From the NCBI GenBank assembly GCA_021787565.1, contig JAJYLT010000032.1, positions 1-42,090 of the forward strand: a stretch of DNA of 42,090 bases. The letters are read 5' to 3'. The notes beneath the pieces were generated by a model that had not been told where the DNA came from, did not search any database, and saw only the letters and a list, made by a program, of their open reading frames with translations. Origin of the DNA: Acidobacteriota bacterium (GTDB lineage Bacteria; Acidobacteriota; UBA4820; DSQY01). Position numbers and translations under genes: made by a program. This document shows, one piece after another, positions 14,417 to 23,554 of this stretch (the stretch's first letter is position 1; the number at the start of each line of letters is the position of its first letter).

Positions 14417-17400
14417 CTACATTCCGCACCCCGGTGGGTCATCGAGCGTATTGGCATCGGAAAGGGCCGAAGAAACGGCGGCGGACGAGTCGGTGAAGGT
14501 CGCTGTGGCCCTGTGGGCGGTAGTGTAGTACAGGAGGTTCATGGACAGACCCTGGCCTGGCGAGGCGGTGATGCGCAGGTAGCCACTGCCCTGTGTGACC
14601 GTGCCCGCCCCGGTGAAGGTCTGCCCTGCCCCATTGCCTTTCAGTACGGCCCAAGACCAGTTCCCGTTTTGGCTGTTGGCACACATGGAGGACCTACCGT
14701 AGTCGTCAGTGAAGTGCAGGTCGTAGGGGGGGACCGAGACCGTGATCGCGACTTGGGACGTTGCGGTTCTGGCTTCGGCGTCCGTTGCGGTCACGGTGGC
14801 TGTAAAGGTCCCCGCCGAGGTATACGTGTGGGACGTGCTGGCTCCCGTGCCGGTTCCCCCGTCTCCGAAAGCCCAGGAGAACGAATAGGGAGCCGTTCCT
14901 CCGGAAGCCGTGGCCGTTAAGCTTACGGCTAGGGGCGCCTGTCCTGCGGTGGGGGTGGCCGAAGCCGCCACCGCCAAGGAAGGGGTCACCGTGATCGTCA
15001 CCTGGGCCGTCGCGCTGTGCGAGGCCGAGTCCGTGGCCGTGACGACAGCATCAAAGAGGCCCGCTGCGGAATAGGTGTGCGAGGGGGTGGAGCCCGTGCC
15101 TGTACCACCATCTCCGAAGACCCAGGAATAGGTGTACGGAGAAGTGCCACCGGAAGCCGTGGCCGTGAAGGCGACCGCCAGGGGCACCACACCCGAGGTC
15201 GGGGTGGCGGAGGCCAATACGGACAGCGGCGCGCCCACGCTGATTGTGGCCTGGGCCGTGGCCGTGTGCGAGGCCGAGTCCGTTGCTGTCACGGTGGCCG
15301 TGAAGCTCCCGCCCGACGTGTAGGTGTGGCTGAGGCTGGCCCCCGTGCCGGCGCCTCCATCCCCAAAGGCCCATGCAAAGGTATACGGACCGGTTCCTCC
15401 GCTTGTTGACGCGGAGAAAGATACGGGCAGAGGGGCAATTCCCGACGTTGGGTTAGCGGTGGCCGTCACCGAGAGACCGGCCGTCACCGTGATCGTGACC
15501 TGGGCCGTCGTGCTGTGCGAGGCCGAGTCCGTGGCTGTGACCATGGCCGTGTACGTGCCCGCTGAAGCGTAGGTATGCGAGGGGGATGTCCCGGATCCCG
15601 TTGTGCCGTCGCCGAAAACCCAGGCGTAAGTATAGGGCGGGACACCGCCCGAAGCGCTCGCCGCAAGGGTCACGGACAGCGGGGCACTGCCGGAAGCCGG
15701 CACGGCGGAGGCGCTTACGGCCAAGGCCGGTGTAGCCGTGACGGTCACCGTCGCCGATGCGGTGTTTGAAGCGCTGTCCGTGACCGTCACCCGGGCCGTG
15801 TAGCTCCCAGCCGTTGTGTAGGTGTGCGTGGGCGTCGCTCCGGCCCCCGTGTTGCCGTCGCCGAAGTCCCACACATAGGTGTAGGGGGTGGCCCCCCCAG
15901 AAGCGGAGGCCGTGAAGGTGACGGCAAACGGGACCATGCCGAGCGAAGGCGTGGCGGATGCAGAAACCACCATGCTGACGTTGATCGCAGCCTGGGCAGA
16001 GGCCGTGTGAGAGGCGCTATCCGTGACGGTCAGCGTAGCGGTGTACGCCCCCGCCAATGAGTACGTGTGTGAGACCGTGGCTCCGCTGCCCGAATTCCCA
16101 TCTCCAAACGCCCAGGCATAGGTGTACGGGGAAACGCCCCCCGTGGCTGACCCCGTGAAAGTGACGGCCAGAGGCGCTGGGCCCGAGGTCACACTCGCTA
16201 CAACGCTCGCCGCCAAAGGCGGAGTGGCCGTAACCGTCACCGTAGCTGCACCCGTATGCGACGCACCGTCCGTTGCCGTTACGACCGCAGTGTACGTGCC
16301 CGCTGTTGAATAAGTATGCGAAGGCGTGGCGCCTGATCCCACAGTGCCATCGCCGAAAGTCCAGCTGTAGGTGTACGGAGGGGTACCGGCCGAGGCGGAG
16401 GCGCTGAAGGCGACGGTGAGCGGAACCATGCCGAGCGGGGGAGTGGCCGATGCGGAAAGCGTCAGGTTGACGGTGACCACGGCCTGCCCCGTGGCCGTGT
16501 GCGATGCGGCGTCGGTCGCTGTCACGGTGGCCGTGAATGTCCCTGCCGAGCTGTACGTATGGGATGCTGTGGCCCCCGTGCCGGTTCCTCCATCGCCGAA
16601 GGCCCAGGCATAGGTGTACGGCGCGGTCCCGCCCGAAGCCACAGCCGTGAAGGTCACCGCGAGCGGTGCAGGCCCAGAAATGGGCGAAGCCGATGCGGTC
16701 ACCGACAAGGGAGAGGTCACCGTGATGGCCACTTGGGCCGTCGCAGTGCGGGATCCCGAGTCGGTTGCCGTCACGGTAGCCGTGAAGCTTCCTGCCGAGT
16801 TGTAGGTATGGGATGTGGTGGCCCCCGTGCCGGTTCCCCCGTCGCCGAAGGCCCAGGCATAGGTGTACGGCGCCGTCCCGCCCGAAGCGGCAGCCGTGAA
16901 AGCGACCGGCAAGGGCATGACACCCGAAGCCGGATTGGCGGAAGCGGTGACCGACAGGGGCGGAACGACCGTGACCGTCACTTGGGCCGTTGCCGTAGCC
17001 TGCATGGCGTCTGTGGTGGTCACCACGGCTGTAAAGGCGCCTGCCGAGCTGTAGATGTGCGAAGGGGCGGCACCCGTACCCGAGCCGCCATCTCCGAAAA
17101 CCCAGGAATAGGTGTACGGGGAGAACCCGCCCGAAGCCGTAGCCGCGAAGCGCACCGTCAGGGGAGCCGCACCGCTCGTAGGATTCGCCGTGCAAGTCAC
17201 GGAAAGCGGCGCGGAAGAGCCTACAGTAGCGGTGATGATGTAATTCACGCGGCCAGGGTCTACGTTGGCGACTCCGAAGTACCAATTCGCAGCCGCCGGA
17301 TTCTGTATGCTCACACTCTCGGAGGTGGTTCCGTCGTTGACGGAGCGGGCCGTGTAGGTGACGAGGGTAGGCTCAGACCCCTGGCGCACGTAGAGGTCAG

Positions 17401-17632
17401 CGTCGGCGCAGAGCCCCGTGAGCGTCACCGTGAGATTCGCCGCGCCACTCGGGATCTGAATGGCGTAGTAGTCCCAGGGCCCGTACTGGGAGAGATTGTT
17501 GAGGGAGCCCGCCTGCGGAACTCCACTGGTCAGGCCCGTCTGCGCTCGCACACCCAGTCCCGCCAGCGCGCCCAGGAGCACTACCGCCAGGCCCAGGACC
17601 GTACCCCACCGACTTCGCCTCTGTGCGTTCAT
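14417..17632 (-). CDS. Secreted PPC-domain protein with ten PKD repeats
   Basis: A 1071-residue exported protein. Residues 1-30 form a signal peptide ending GVRAQ. A bacterial pre-peptidase C-terminal (PPC) domain follows (about 35-135: YYAIQIPSGAANLTVTLTGL, ADADLYVRQG). Then come ten PKD domains of about 83 residues, each with the W-x-FGDG core and an SHTY strand (for example APYTYAWAFGDGGTGTGA). The C-terminal about 100 residues (LHFTDDYGRSSMC onward) are not PKD and resemble nothing I can name. PKD arrays act as rigid extracellular spacers or adhesive stalks; no catalytic domain is present. GAGGGAG precedes the ATG. The repeats are unusually alike at DNA level. It is convergent with the GYF gene and downstream of the RHS locus. 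Confidence 0.88.
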   Translation of the reverse strand: MNAQRRSRWGTVLGLAVVLLGALAGLGVRAQTGLTSGVPQAGSLNNLSQYGPWDYYAIQIPSGAANLTVTLTGLCADADLYVRQGSEPTLVTYTARSVNDGTTSESVSIQNPAAANWYFGVANVDPGRVNYIITATVGSSAPLSVTCTANPTSGAAPLTVRFAATASGGFSPYTYSWVFGDGGSGTGAAPSHIYSSAGAFTAVVTTTDAMQATATAQVTVTVVPPLSVTASANPASGVMPLPVAFTAAASGGTAPYTYAWAFGDGGTGTGATTSHTYNSAGSFTATVTATDSGSRTATAQVAITVTSPLSVTASASPISGPAPLAVTFTAVASGGTAPYTYAWAFGDGGTGTGATASHTYSSAGTFTATVTATDAASHTATGQAVVTVNLTLSASATPPLGMVPLTVAFSASASAGTPPYTYSWTFGDGTVGSGATPSHTYSTAGTYTAVVTATDGASHTGAATVTVTATPPLAASVVASVTSGPAPLAVTFTGSATGGVSPYTYAWAFGDGNSGSGATVSHTYSLAGAYTATLTVTDSASHTASAQAAINVSMVVSASATPSLGMVPFAVTFTASASGGATPYTYVWDFGDGNTGAGATPTHTYTTAGSYTARVTVTDSASNTASATVTVTATPALAVSASAVPASGSAPLSVTLAASASGGVPPYTYAWVFGDGTTGSGTSPSHTYASAGTYTAMVTATDSASHSTTAQVTITVTAGLSVTATANPTSGIAPLPVSFSASTSGGTGPYTFAWAFGDGGAGTGASLSHTYTSGGSFTATVTATDSASHTATAQATISVGAPLSVLASATPTSGVVPLAVAFTATASGGTSPYTYSWVFGDGGTGTGSTPSHTYSAAGLFDAVVTATDSASHSATAQVTITVTPSLAVAASATPTAGQAPLAVSLTATASGGTAPYSFSWAFGDGGTGTGASTSHTYTSAGTFTATVTATDAEARTATSQVAITVSVPPYDLHFTDDYGRSSMCANSQNGNWSWAVLKGNGAGQTFTGAGTVTQGSGYLRITASPGQGLSMNLLYYTTAHRATATFTDSSAAVSSALSDANTLDDPPGCGM
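14820..17120 (-). repeat. Tandem DNA array of about 249 bp units encoding PKD domains
   Basis: The codons for the PKD core recur near 14885, 15130, 15379, 15628, 15877, 16120, 16369, 16612, 16861 and 17110: spacing is mostly 249 bp, with steps of 243 at two places. Adjacent units share long identical runs (for example CCGAAGGCCCAGGCATAGGT in two successive units), so unequal crossing-over could change copy number. Confidence 0.8.
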
Positions 17633-17925
17633 CCCCCACTCCCTCTTCGCCCGACGGCAACCCGATGGCCCGCCTGCCTCAGTCGTAACGCCTCATTCGT
17701 AGACCACGTACTGGACTAAACGCTGCAACCCATCTCTGCCGCGTGTCTTCTGGCCGGCCGATCAGGGCTCCGTTCTTGTCTCGACGGTCGCTAGCGAAGT
17801 GGGACCGCCCTGCAAGCGTTGAGTGCTCAAATCTGGCCCCCTTATTCATTCGTCGCAGCATCGAGCTGACTCATGGCAGGCACCGATTGCCGCTGAACTG
17901 AACGGCCCCCTTTGCCTGTTTGGAA
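17633..17925. other. Intergenic region upstream of the PKD gene
   Basis: About 290 bases between the PKD gene start and the stop of the candidate immunity gene. GC content falls toward the immunity gene. It must hold the PKD gene's promoter, but no convincing -35/-10 pair, terminator or small gene was found on either strand. Confidence 0.4.
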
Positions 17926-18255
17926 TCACGGTTCCTTTAAGAACCGTCCCTTCTTGATCTTTTCAAAGACGAATATTCTCAAATCGGGATCGTCACACCT
18001 ATCATACTCTCGGACCAAGAGTCGCAATCGTGGGGCCAACTGAATTCCGCACTTGAATAGAGCCTTTGCCAGTAATTCCTGGAGTTCACCGAGCGTATCT
18101 AAGCAAGGACCTGCTTCATGGACAGTACTGCACTTTCCAATGTCACGAATAAGGGCGTCCACATGGAGATCGACAACTCGCCACTCCTCCGCCGTTACCG
18201 CGACTCGACCCGAGAGGGTCGAAGTGAGCCTTTGAAGCAGGTCGATAGAGTTCAT
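17926..18255 (-). CDS. Candidate immunity protein for the upstream RHS toxin (109 aa)
   Basis: A 109-residue, probably helical cytosolic protein without signal or membrane segment, beginning MNSIDLLQRLTSTLSGRVAV and ending KKGRFLKEP. It starts 7 bases after the RHS stop codon on the same strand, the standard place for the immunity gene of a polymorphic toxin. Hand counting over 17941-18180 gives about 48% GC, far below the roughly 67% of nearby housekeeping genes; this is typical of toxin/immunity tips exchanged between strains. I recognise no family. The position argument is strong, the functional claim is inference. An alternative is an unrelated acquired hypothetical gene. Confidence 0.62.
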   Translation of the reverse strand: MNSIDLLQRLTSTLSGRVAVTAEEWRVVDLHVDALIRDIGKCSTVHEAGPCLDTLGELQELLAKALFKCGIQLAPRLRLLVREYDRCDDPDLRIFVFEKIKKGRFLKEP

Positions 18256-18262
18256 TGAGCAC

Positions 18263-21200
18263 CTACTGAATGGGCTGAAGATGCCACACTTCCTTCGTGG
18301 CGGGATTGTGAATCATCTCCCAGCCACCGTATTCATACCGGAAAAAGCCCTGTTTGACGATGTCGGGAGTGGCTTCTGTAGCGCTTTGCAAAACCTCTCT
18401 GGCCACAAGGGAAGGGGCCCCGCGGCCCGTGTCCCATAGCTTGTTATAGTAGTACTCGCTGAATTTGAAGCCATTAACCTCGTAGTAACCATCCTTCAGA
18501 ACGGCAGTGGATCCCTGCTCGACGAGTGACGATGCTCCTCTTGTGGCACCAATGGAACGCTCTGCTTCGCCCCCCTTGGCCAATTGAGAAAGCGGGGCAT
18601 TGAGCATATCTCCCAGCTTGGTCCCTTCGGATAACGCTTGAAGAGTCTTTCCCGCGAGACCTACCCCCAACATGATGTTGCTGGCCCTGCCAACATCTTG
18701 AAGCGCTCCTTCGGCCGCCCCTACATAATCCCCTCTCGAAGCCGCGTCATAGCTGGCGTAGGCCCCGTCCCCCAGCCTGAAAGTGTCCGCCGCCATCTTG
18801 ACTGCGTCTCCCAGCATCCCTGCCGCTGCATAATCCATGGCGCTGGCGTTCGTATTGGAGACTGCGCCAACGGCTTGATCCACCCTTGCATCGACCCAGT
18901 CGGCGAAGTCCTCACCCCACCCAAGCCCAGCGGGGTCCATGAACAAGAGCGGGCACTCGCTCGTGTACGCATACTGGTTCAGCGTCCTCGGGTCATGGAC
19001 ATTGAAGCTGCCGCTGGGGTCGGCGCTGATGAAGCGTGCGGCCGTGCCGAGGTACCGGTTCGGCGTGTAGAACACCCCCGCGTCCTGGTGCTCGTCCTGC
19101 AGGCTGGCGAACCCCAGCTTCGTGAAGGGCTGGTCATGGTAGAACCCCAGGTCCTCGCCGTACGGGCCCGCGAAGCTCCTCGACAGCACGTTGCCCTGGT
19201 TGTCCACCCACATCCGTGGGCTACCCGTCACGTCCAGAACCGGGTACTCGTACGTGAGGCTCGCTTCGGCCACAGCCTCCGGCGTACGATAGTCCGCCGG
19301 ATCCACATTCGGGACGTACTGGTCCCACGCCATAGCCCAGAAGGTCTCGACGCCGGCCGCCTGCGTCCCCCCGGAAGTCATTCCCCACCTGCGAGAACGC
19401 CCGGCGGCCACGGGCGACGCCGTGCAGGGAGAGCTGTAGGGGGCAAAGTTCAGTATCGCCACCAGGCGTCCCGACGCGTACACGTAGTCCCGCTTCGGCG
19501 TGATGGCCCCTCCGTTCAGGCTCTCCATCTCCGACAATAGCTCCCCGGCCCCGTCGTAGAAAGCATAGCCCACGTGGTTCCCCTGCGCGTCCGTCCACGA
19601 GGTCCGCACCCGCCGCCCGGCCGGGTCATAGGCATAGGTGAAGCTGCCACCCCCCGTCTTGGAGGCCGTCGCCGCCAGGTTGAGCGCGTTCATCGTGTAG
19701 GTGTACGGCCCGTCCTGCATCACGTTCCCGCGCCCGTCGTACCCCACCGACGCGTCCTGGTTCGTTGAGGGGTGGTAAGACCGGCTCAGCGCGAGCGCCG
19801 AGGCGTTCGGGATGCCGCCCGCCGCCGTACGGGACTGGAGGTTGCCGTACACGTCATAGCCGTACCCGAGGCTTCCGGTGACCGCCCCCGTGAGGGTCTC
19901 GCCCGTCAATCGGTGCAGGTCGTCATACTGGTACGCTACGTTGAGCGTCCCCAGGCCCTGGGGATCGCCGTGGCTCTGGCTCGATAGGTTGCCCGATGGG
20001 AAGTAGCTGAGGGCCGACTGGTAGAGCGTGGTGGCCGACTTCTTGAAGGTGAGCGTGGCGGGACGGTTGAAAGTGTCGTCGGTCGCGGTCCACGCGGAGG
20101 CGCCCGCGTCGTAGCCAAGCAGGTTCTTGTCGGGGCCATACTGCAGGGACGACACAAACGGGGTGCTGCCGTTGCCCAGTTGCGCCGGGAGACCCGCATA
20201 GTTGAAGCCGGACGCCTGTACGGCCTGGCCCGAAGGATACGTGATCTGGCCCAGCTCGCCCCGGTCGTTGTAGTCGTAGCCCACGGTGAAGGCGGTGTTG
20301 TCCACCGTGGTGATCTGCCTAAAGAGGCGGCCATGGCTGTCATAGGAGTTGCATAAGGACCGGATCACGTTTCCCGTGGGGTCCAGGTTGGCTTGGTACA
20401 GGAGGTGGTTCGCGGGATTCGCCGAGGGTCCCGAGCACCCACCCGGATACGCGTCGTATACGTTTCGGACCTTCGAGTTGTCGTCGAAGAGGATCTGCGT
20501 AACCCGTCCCGCGAAGTCGGGGGTGTACTGGATCCGGCTGTTGTCAGCGAAGGTACGCTTGATGAGGTTGCCGGCATGATCGTACACGAGGTGCGTCGTA
20601 CCCGACTCGGGCAGCATGCTGGTCAGGAGCTGTCCTGTGCTCGCGTAGGTAAAGGTGCGAGTTTGGGAACCGTCCTGAATCTCGGTCAGGTGATCGAGCG
20701 GGTCGTAGGTGTAGTACACGGTGTTGTTGGCATCGTCAAGGAGCTTCGTCAGGTTCCCATCCGAGTCGTACCACTCTTCGGTTTGGACCGTGCCGCTCGC
20801 CGCCGAGGCGGGCCGCGTGATGGTCACATGTACGCAGTCCACGGAGGTGTCCGCGGTATAGGCGTAGCTGGTCTGCGACTCCTGCGTGCCGTTGGCTCTG
20901 TAGGCCGTCACCGTGAGGGGGCGGCCGAGGGCGTCGTAAGTGGTCGTCACCTTGCCCTTGTCGCCCACATTGAAGTACGGAACGTACCGGTCCGTGGCGC
21001 GGCTCAGCGCGTCCACGCCCGTATCTTCGTGAGCGGTTTGAGCGGTGGCGAAGACCATGCGTTTGGAGGCGAGGTTGCCAAATCCATCGAAATCGTAGTC
21101 TGTGCGCTCAAGGCTTGCCCCCACCAGCAATTCCACCTGCGGAGGTTTGGCCGTGTAGGTGATGGCGGTCGCCTGAGCGGTCACCGTGCCGCTGTAATCC

Positions 21201-23416
21201 GCGAAGGCCGGCGGTGTGACCGAGGAAAGGCGGCCGGCCGAGTCGTAGTTGAACCGCGTGGTGCCATCCACGGTCTCGGTGGCCGGTGCCAGGTAGTTGC
21301 TATCGAGGGTTCGGGTGTAGACCTGAATGGAGGGCGAGCCCGAAGGCCCCTGGACTTTACGCGAAAGAGGCGTTCCGTGGTCCTTCGTTTCGATGATCTT
21401 GCGGTCCGCCGTCAGAGAGCCCGTGGGAGACGTGGCGTGCCCCACCGTCGTGGTCACCGTGTCCTGGTTCCCGCTGCTGCTATAGGCGTAGTCCTCGCCG
21501 GACCAGTACTGAGTGCCCGTCCCGTCGTCACTCACCCAGTGGCGCAGCATGGACGGAAAGCCTGGGTGATTCGCATCGTTGTAGTAATCCCGGTAGGTGT
21601 CCGCGAGGGTAACTCCGGAGCCGTTTTCGAGGGTCTCCTCTTGCGGCGCCCGGATCACCCATTCGTTCTTGAGCGTGGAATCGCCGGCCCAGGCGTAGGT
21701 GACCGAGGTGCTTCGAAGGGTGGAGCCGGAATAGCCCGTCTCCACCTTCTGCTGGGGATTGCCGTACTGGTCGAAGCTGCTGAACGTCGTCGTCTTCTGG
21801 AGCTGGCCGCCGGACAAGTACAGGGTCTCGGTTTGCGCCGCGAGGACGGGCGTGAATCCGTGCTCGACAAACGCCGCCGAGATGACGTAGGGGAAACGTT
21901 GAGAATCATAAACGGCGTGAGCATAGGTATAGGTCCGGTCCTCGAGCTTAACGGGGGACCCAGACGTGTCCCACGTTTCCTCCTTGAGGAGCAAGCCCAC
22001 GCGCCACCGTTGCCAGTTATTGTTACTTGGGCAATTTCCGGTGCTGCACGAGACGCCCGAAAGCGGAAGGAACGGGTTGAAATAGTAGATCTGCCGGACA
22101 GGCTCAGGGGTGTCCACTTGAGCCTTGAATTGGCTGGTGTTGCCCGAGCCGGCCACCGAATAGCCGTAGGTCCACCGGCGCACTTCCGGAGCGGGGGAGG
22201 TACGTCCCGCCACGAGGCTGCCTTTCTTCCCTCGAGCCGAGATGGCGAGATAACAGCTCTGGCCGGGAAAATCCCCGCGGCTGATGAAGGCGTAGGCGTA
22301 GGCTGAGACGGTCCCGTTGGGGTACTGGATGCAGGCCATCTGGTTGCCGGCCAGGGCCCCACCCCCACCCGCATCCAGGAAGTAGTTGTACGACGTGGCG
22401 AAGGCGGTGCCCGCGGGCGGAACTACCTGCCCGAGAATGAAATAGGGAGGCCCGTAGGTCTTGGAGCGCGGCGCTGGACTCGTGAGGGCGCTGAGCGTGG
22501 GCATTGTGAAGACGGGGTTGCTCGTCGAGTCCTGCGTGACGGGTGAGCTCGAAGGATTGATGTAGTAGTACTTCACGGAGCCCGTGGTCCCGGCCACGGG
22601 GAAGTCGATCTCGTAGAGGGGGTTCACGAGCTGGGAGGGGTCATTCGCGTTATAATAATGAAAGGTGACTTGGCGGCCGTAGGTATCGGTGATCGAGGTG
22701 ATGTAGGCATATTGGGGGGTTACGTCGTATTGGATAGAGATGCTTGCATCCCCGCGTTGTATCGTGGTTACGTTCCATATGACCGTGTTCGCGCCTGCGC
22801 TGTATTGCGCAGAGGGGTTGAATTCATAGATGGTGCCGTCCGGGGCGTGGACCACCAGCGGATCGCTCGTGGTAACGGGGTAGGTCGCCCACCAGAACTC
22901 CACCCCCGTGCGCTGGCCGGCTGGGTTGGAGTTGGGGAAAAGTGCACTGTCGGCGCTGGTGTAGAAGGCGATGCGGTGTCCACCTGGCAACTCAAGATAG
23001 TCGGCGGGATTGGGGGCAGCCACGCCCGGCGATGGGATGACGGGGTTCAGTTGCTGGATGAAGCGCCCCATGTGCAGCCTCCAGCCATACCCCAGGACCT
23101 CTCCGGTCTCCTGGCCATAGTCGAAGACTTGGCAGGTTCCGCCGGTAGACGTTGCCGTGTCGCTGATCTTGGAGTCATACCAACGAACAACGTTCACGTC
23201 CAGGCCATACTTGCCGGGCAGGTGAACATCCGTGTGCTGCAGATGAAGGCTGCATCGGAAGAGGTCCACACGCTCCGCGTCCGTATCGGTATCGTAGAGC
23301 TTCTGTGGATCCAGCGACTGCGTCGCGTAGTTGAGAGGATCGTCGGCCCGCGCACATACCCCAAAGAAGACGAAACCCACGAACAAGAGCAGCCAGCGAT
23401 ATCGCCCCTTCAGCAT
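18263..23416 (-). CDS. Secreted RHS/YD-repeat protein with C-terminal toxin-like tip
   Basis: A 1717-residue protein with a signal peptide (MLKGRYRWLLLFVGFVFFGV, cleavage near ARA). An N-terminal region is followed by many YD repeats (YDxxGRL/xT: for example RFNYDSAGRLSSVTPPAFAD, VYYTYDPLDHLTEIQDGSQT, YDHAGNLIKRTFADNS). The RHS core ends with the family hallmark ADPSGSFNVHDPRTLNQYAY, then CPLLFMDPAGLG. Such cores form a hollow shell around a toxic C-terminus. Beyond DPAGLG about 250 residues differ: a small-residue-rich, partly hydrophobic linker, then a compact tip from about GYYEVNGFKFSEYYYNKLWD to WEMIHNPATKEVWHLQP. The tip's conserved-looking Arg, Trp and two His hint at a nuclease, but I cannot assign a fold. 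The start is ATG 23416 with GAGGGGG upstream. No PAAR or VgrG is nearby, so export is more likely Sec-dependent (WapA-like) than type VI. Confidence 0.88.
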   Translation of the reverse strand: MLKGRYRWLLLFVGFVFFGVCARADDPLNYATQSLDPQKLYDTDTDAERVDLFRCSLHLQHTDVHLPGKYGLDVNVVRWYDSKISDTATSTGGTCQVFDYGQETGEVLGYGWRLHMGRFIQQLNPVIPSPGVAAPNPADYLELPGGHRIAFYTSADSALFPNSNPAGQRTGVEFWWATYPVTTSDPLVVHAPDGTIYEFNPSAQYSAGANTVIWNVTTIQRGDASISIQYDVTPQYAYITSITDTYGRQVTFHYYNANDPSQLVNPLYEIDFPVAGTTGSVKYYYINPSSSPVTQDSTSNPVFTMPTLSALTSPAPRSKTYGPPYFILGQVVPPAGTAFATSYNYFLDAGGGGALAGNQMACIQYPNGTVSAYAYAFISRGDFPGQSCYLAISARGKKGSLVAGRTSPAPEVRRWTYGYSVAGSGNTSQFKAQVDTPEPVRQIYYFNPFLPLSGVSCSTGNCPSNNNWQRWRVGLLLKEETWDTSGSPVKLEDRTYTYAHAVYDSQRFPYVISAAFVEHGFTPVLAAQTETLYLSGGQLQKTTTFSSFDQYGNPQQKVETGYSGSTLRSTSVTYAWAGDSTLKNEWVIRAPQEETLENGSGVTLADTYRDYYNDANHPGFPSMLRHWVSDDGTGTQYWSGEDYAYSSSGNQDTVTTTVGHATSPTGSLTADRKIIETKDHGTPLSRKVQGPSGSPSIQVYTRTLDSNYLAPATETVDGTTRFNYDSAGRLSSVTPPAFADYSGTVTAQATAITYTAKPPQVELLVGASLERTDYDFDGFGNLASKRMVFATAQTAHEDTGVDALSRATDRYVPYFNVGDKGKVTTTYDALGRPLTVTAYRANGTQESQTSYAYTADTSVDCVHVTITRPASAASGTVQTEEWYDSDGNLTKLLDDANNTVYYTYDPLDHLTEIQDGSQTRTFTYASTGQLLTSMLPESGTTHLVYDHAGNLIKRTFADNSRIQYTPDFAGRVTQILFDDNSKVRNVYDAYPGGCSGPSANPANHLLYQANLDPTGNVIRSLCNSYDSHGRLFRQITTVDNTAFTVGYDYNDRGELGQITYPSGQAVQASGFNYAGLPAQLGNGSTPFVSSLQYGPDKNLLGYDAGASAWTATDDTFNRPATLTFKKSATTLYQSALSYFPSGNLSSQSHGDPQGLGTLNVAYQYDDLHRLTGETLTGAVTGSLGYGYDVYGNLQSRTAAGGIPNASALALSRSYHPSTNQDASVGYDGRGNVMQDGPYTYTMNALNLAATASKTGGGSFTYAYDPAGRRVRTSWTDAQGNHVGYAFYDGAGELLSEMESLNGGAITPKRDYVYASGRLVAILNFAPYSSPCTASPVAAGRSRRWGMTSGGTQAAGVETFWAMAWDQYVPNVDPADYRTPEAVAEASLTYEYPVLDVTGSPRMWVDNQGNVLSRSFAGPYGEDLGFYHDQPFTKLGFASLQDEHQDAGVFYTPNRYLGTAARFISADPSGSFNVHDPRTLNQYAYTSECPLLFMDPAGLGWGEDFADWVDARVDQAVGAVSNTNASAMDYAAAGMLGDAVKMAADTFRLGDGAYASYDAASRGDYVGAAEGALQDVGRASNIMLGVGLAGKTLQALSEGTKLGDMLNAPLSQLAKGGEAERSIGATRGASSLVEQGSTAVLKDGYYEVNGFKFSEYYYNKLWDTGRGAPSLVAREVLQSATEATPDIVKQGFFRYEYGGWEMIHNPATKEVWHLQPIQ

Positions 23417-23554
23417 GAGAACCCCCTCTTCGTCACTCTTCCCTGGTTCCTGCCCTCTAAGATTCCTTTCCGCCCCCCAGGTGCTACCGTCCGGCCTAGT
23501 TCGTGATCCGTTGGGATGACTCCCCGTAGAAAGGGGCCCACCCGCGTATAAAAG
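23417..23554 (-). other. Leader region of the RHS gene
   Basis: The 138 bases upstream of the RHS start contain a TATACG hexamer (minus strand, near 23546) that could be a -10, giving a leader of roughly 120 bases. No riboswitch signature or confident -35 was found. Confidence 0.3.

Noticed and set aside
14417-17632. Plus-strand long open frames opposite the PKD gene
   Set aside because: These are antisense shadows of the repeats: no signal peptide, no ribosome site, and each breaks the protein-level domain logic that is clear on the minus strand.
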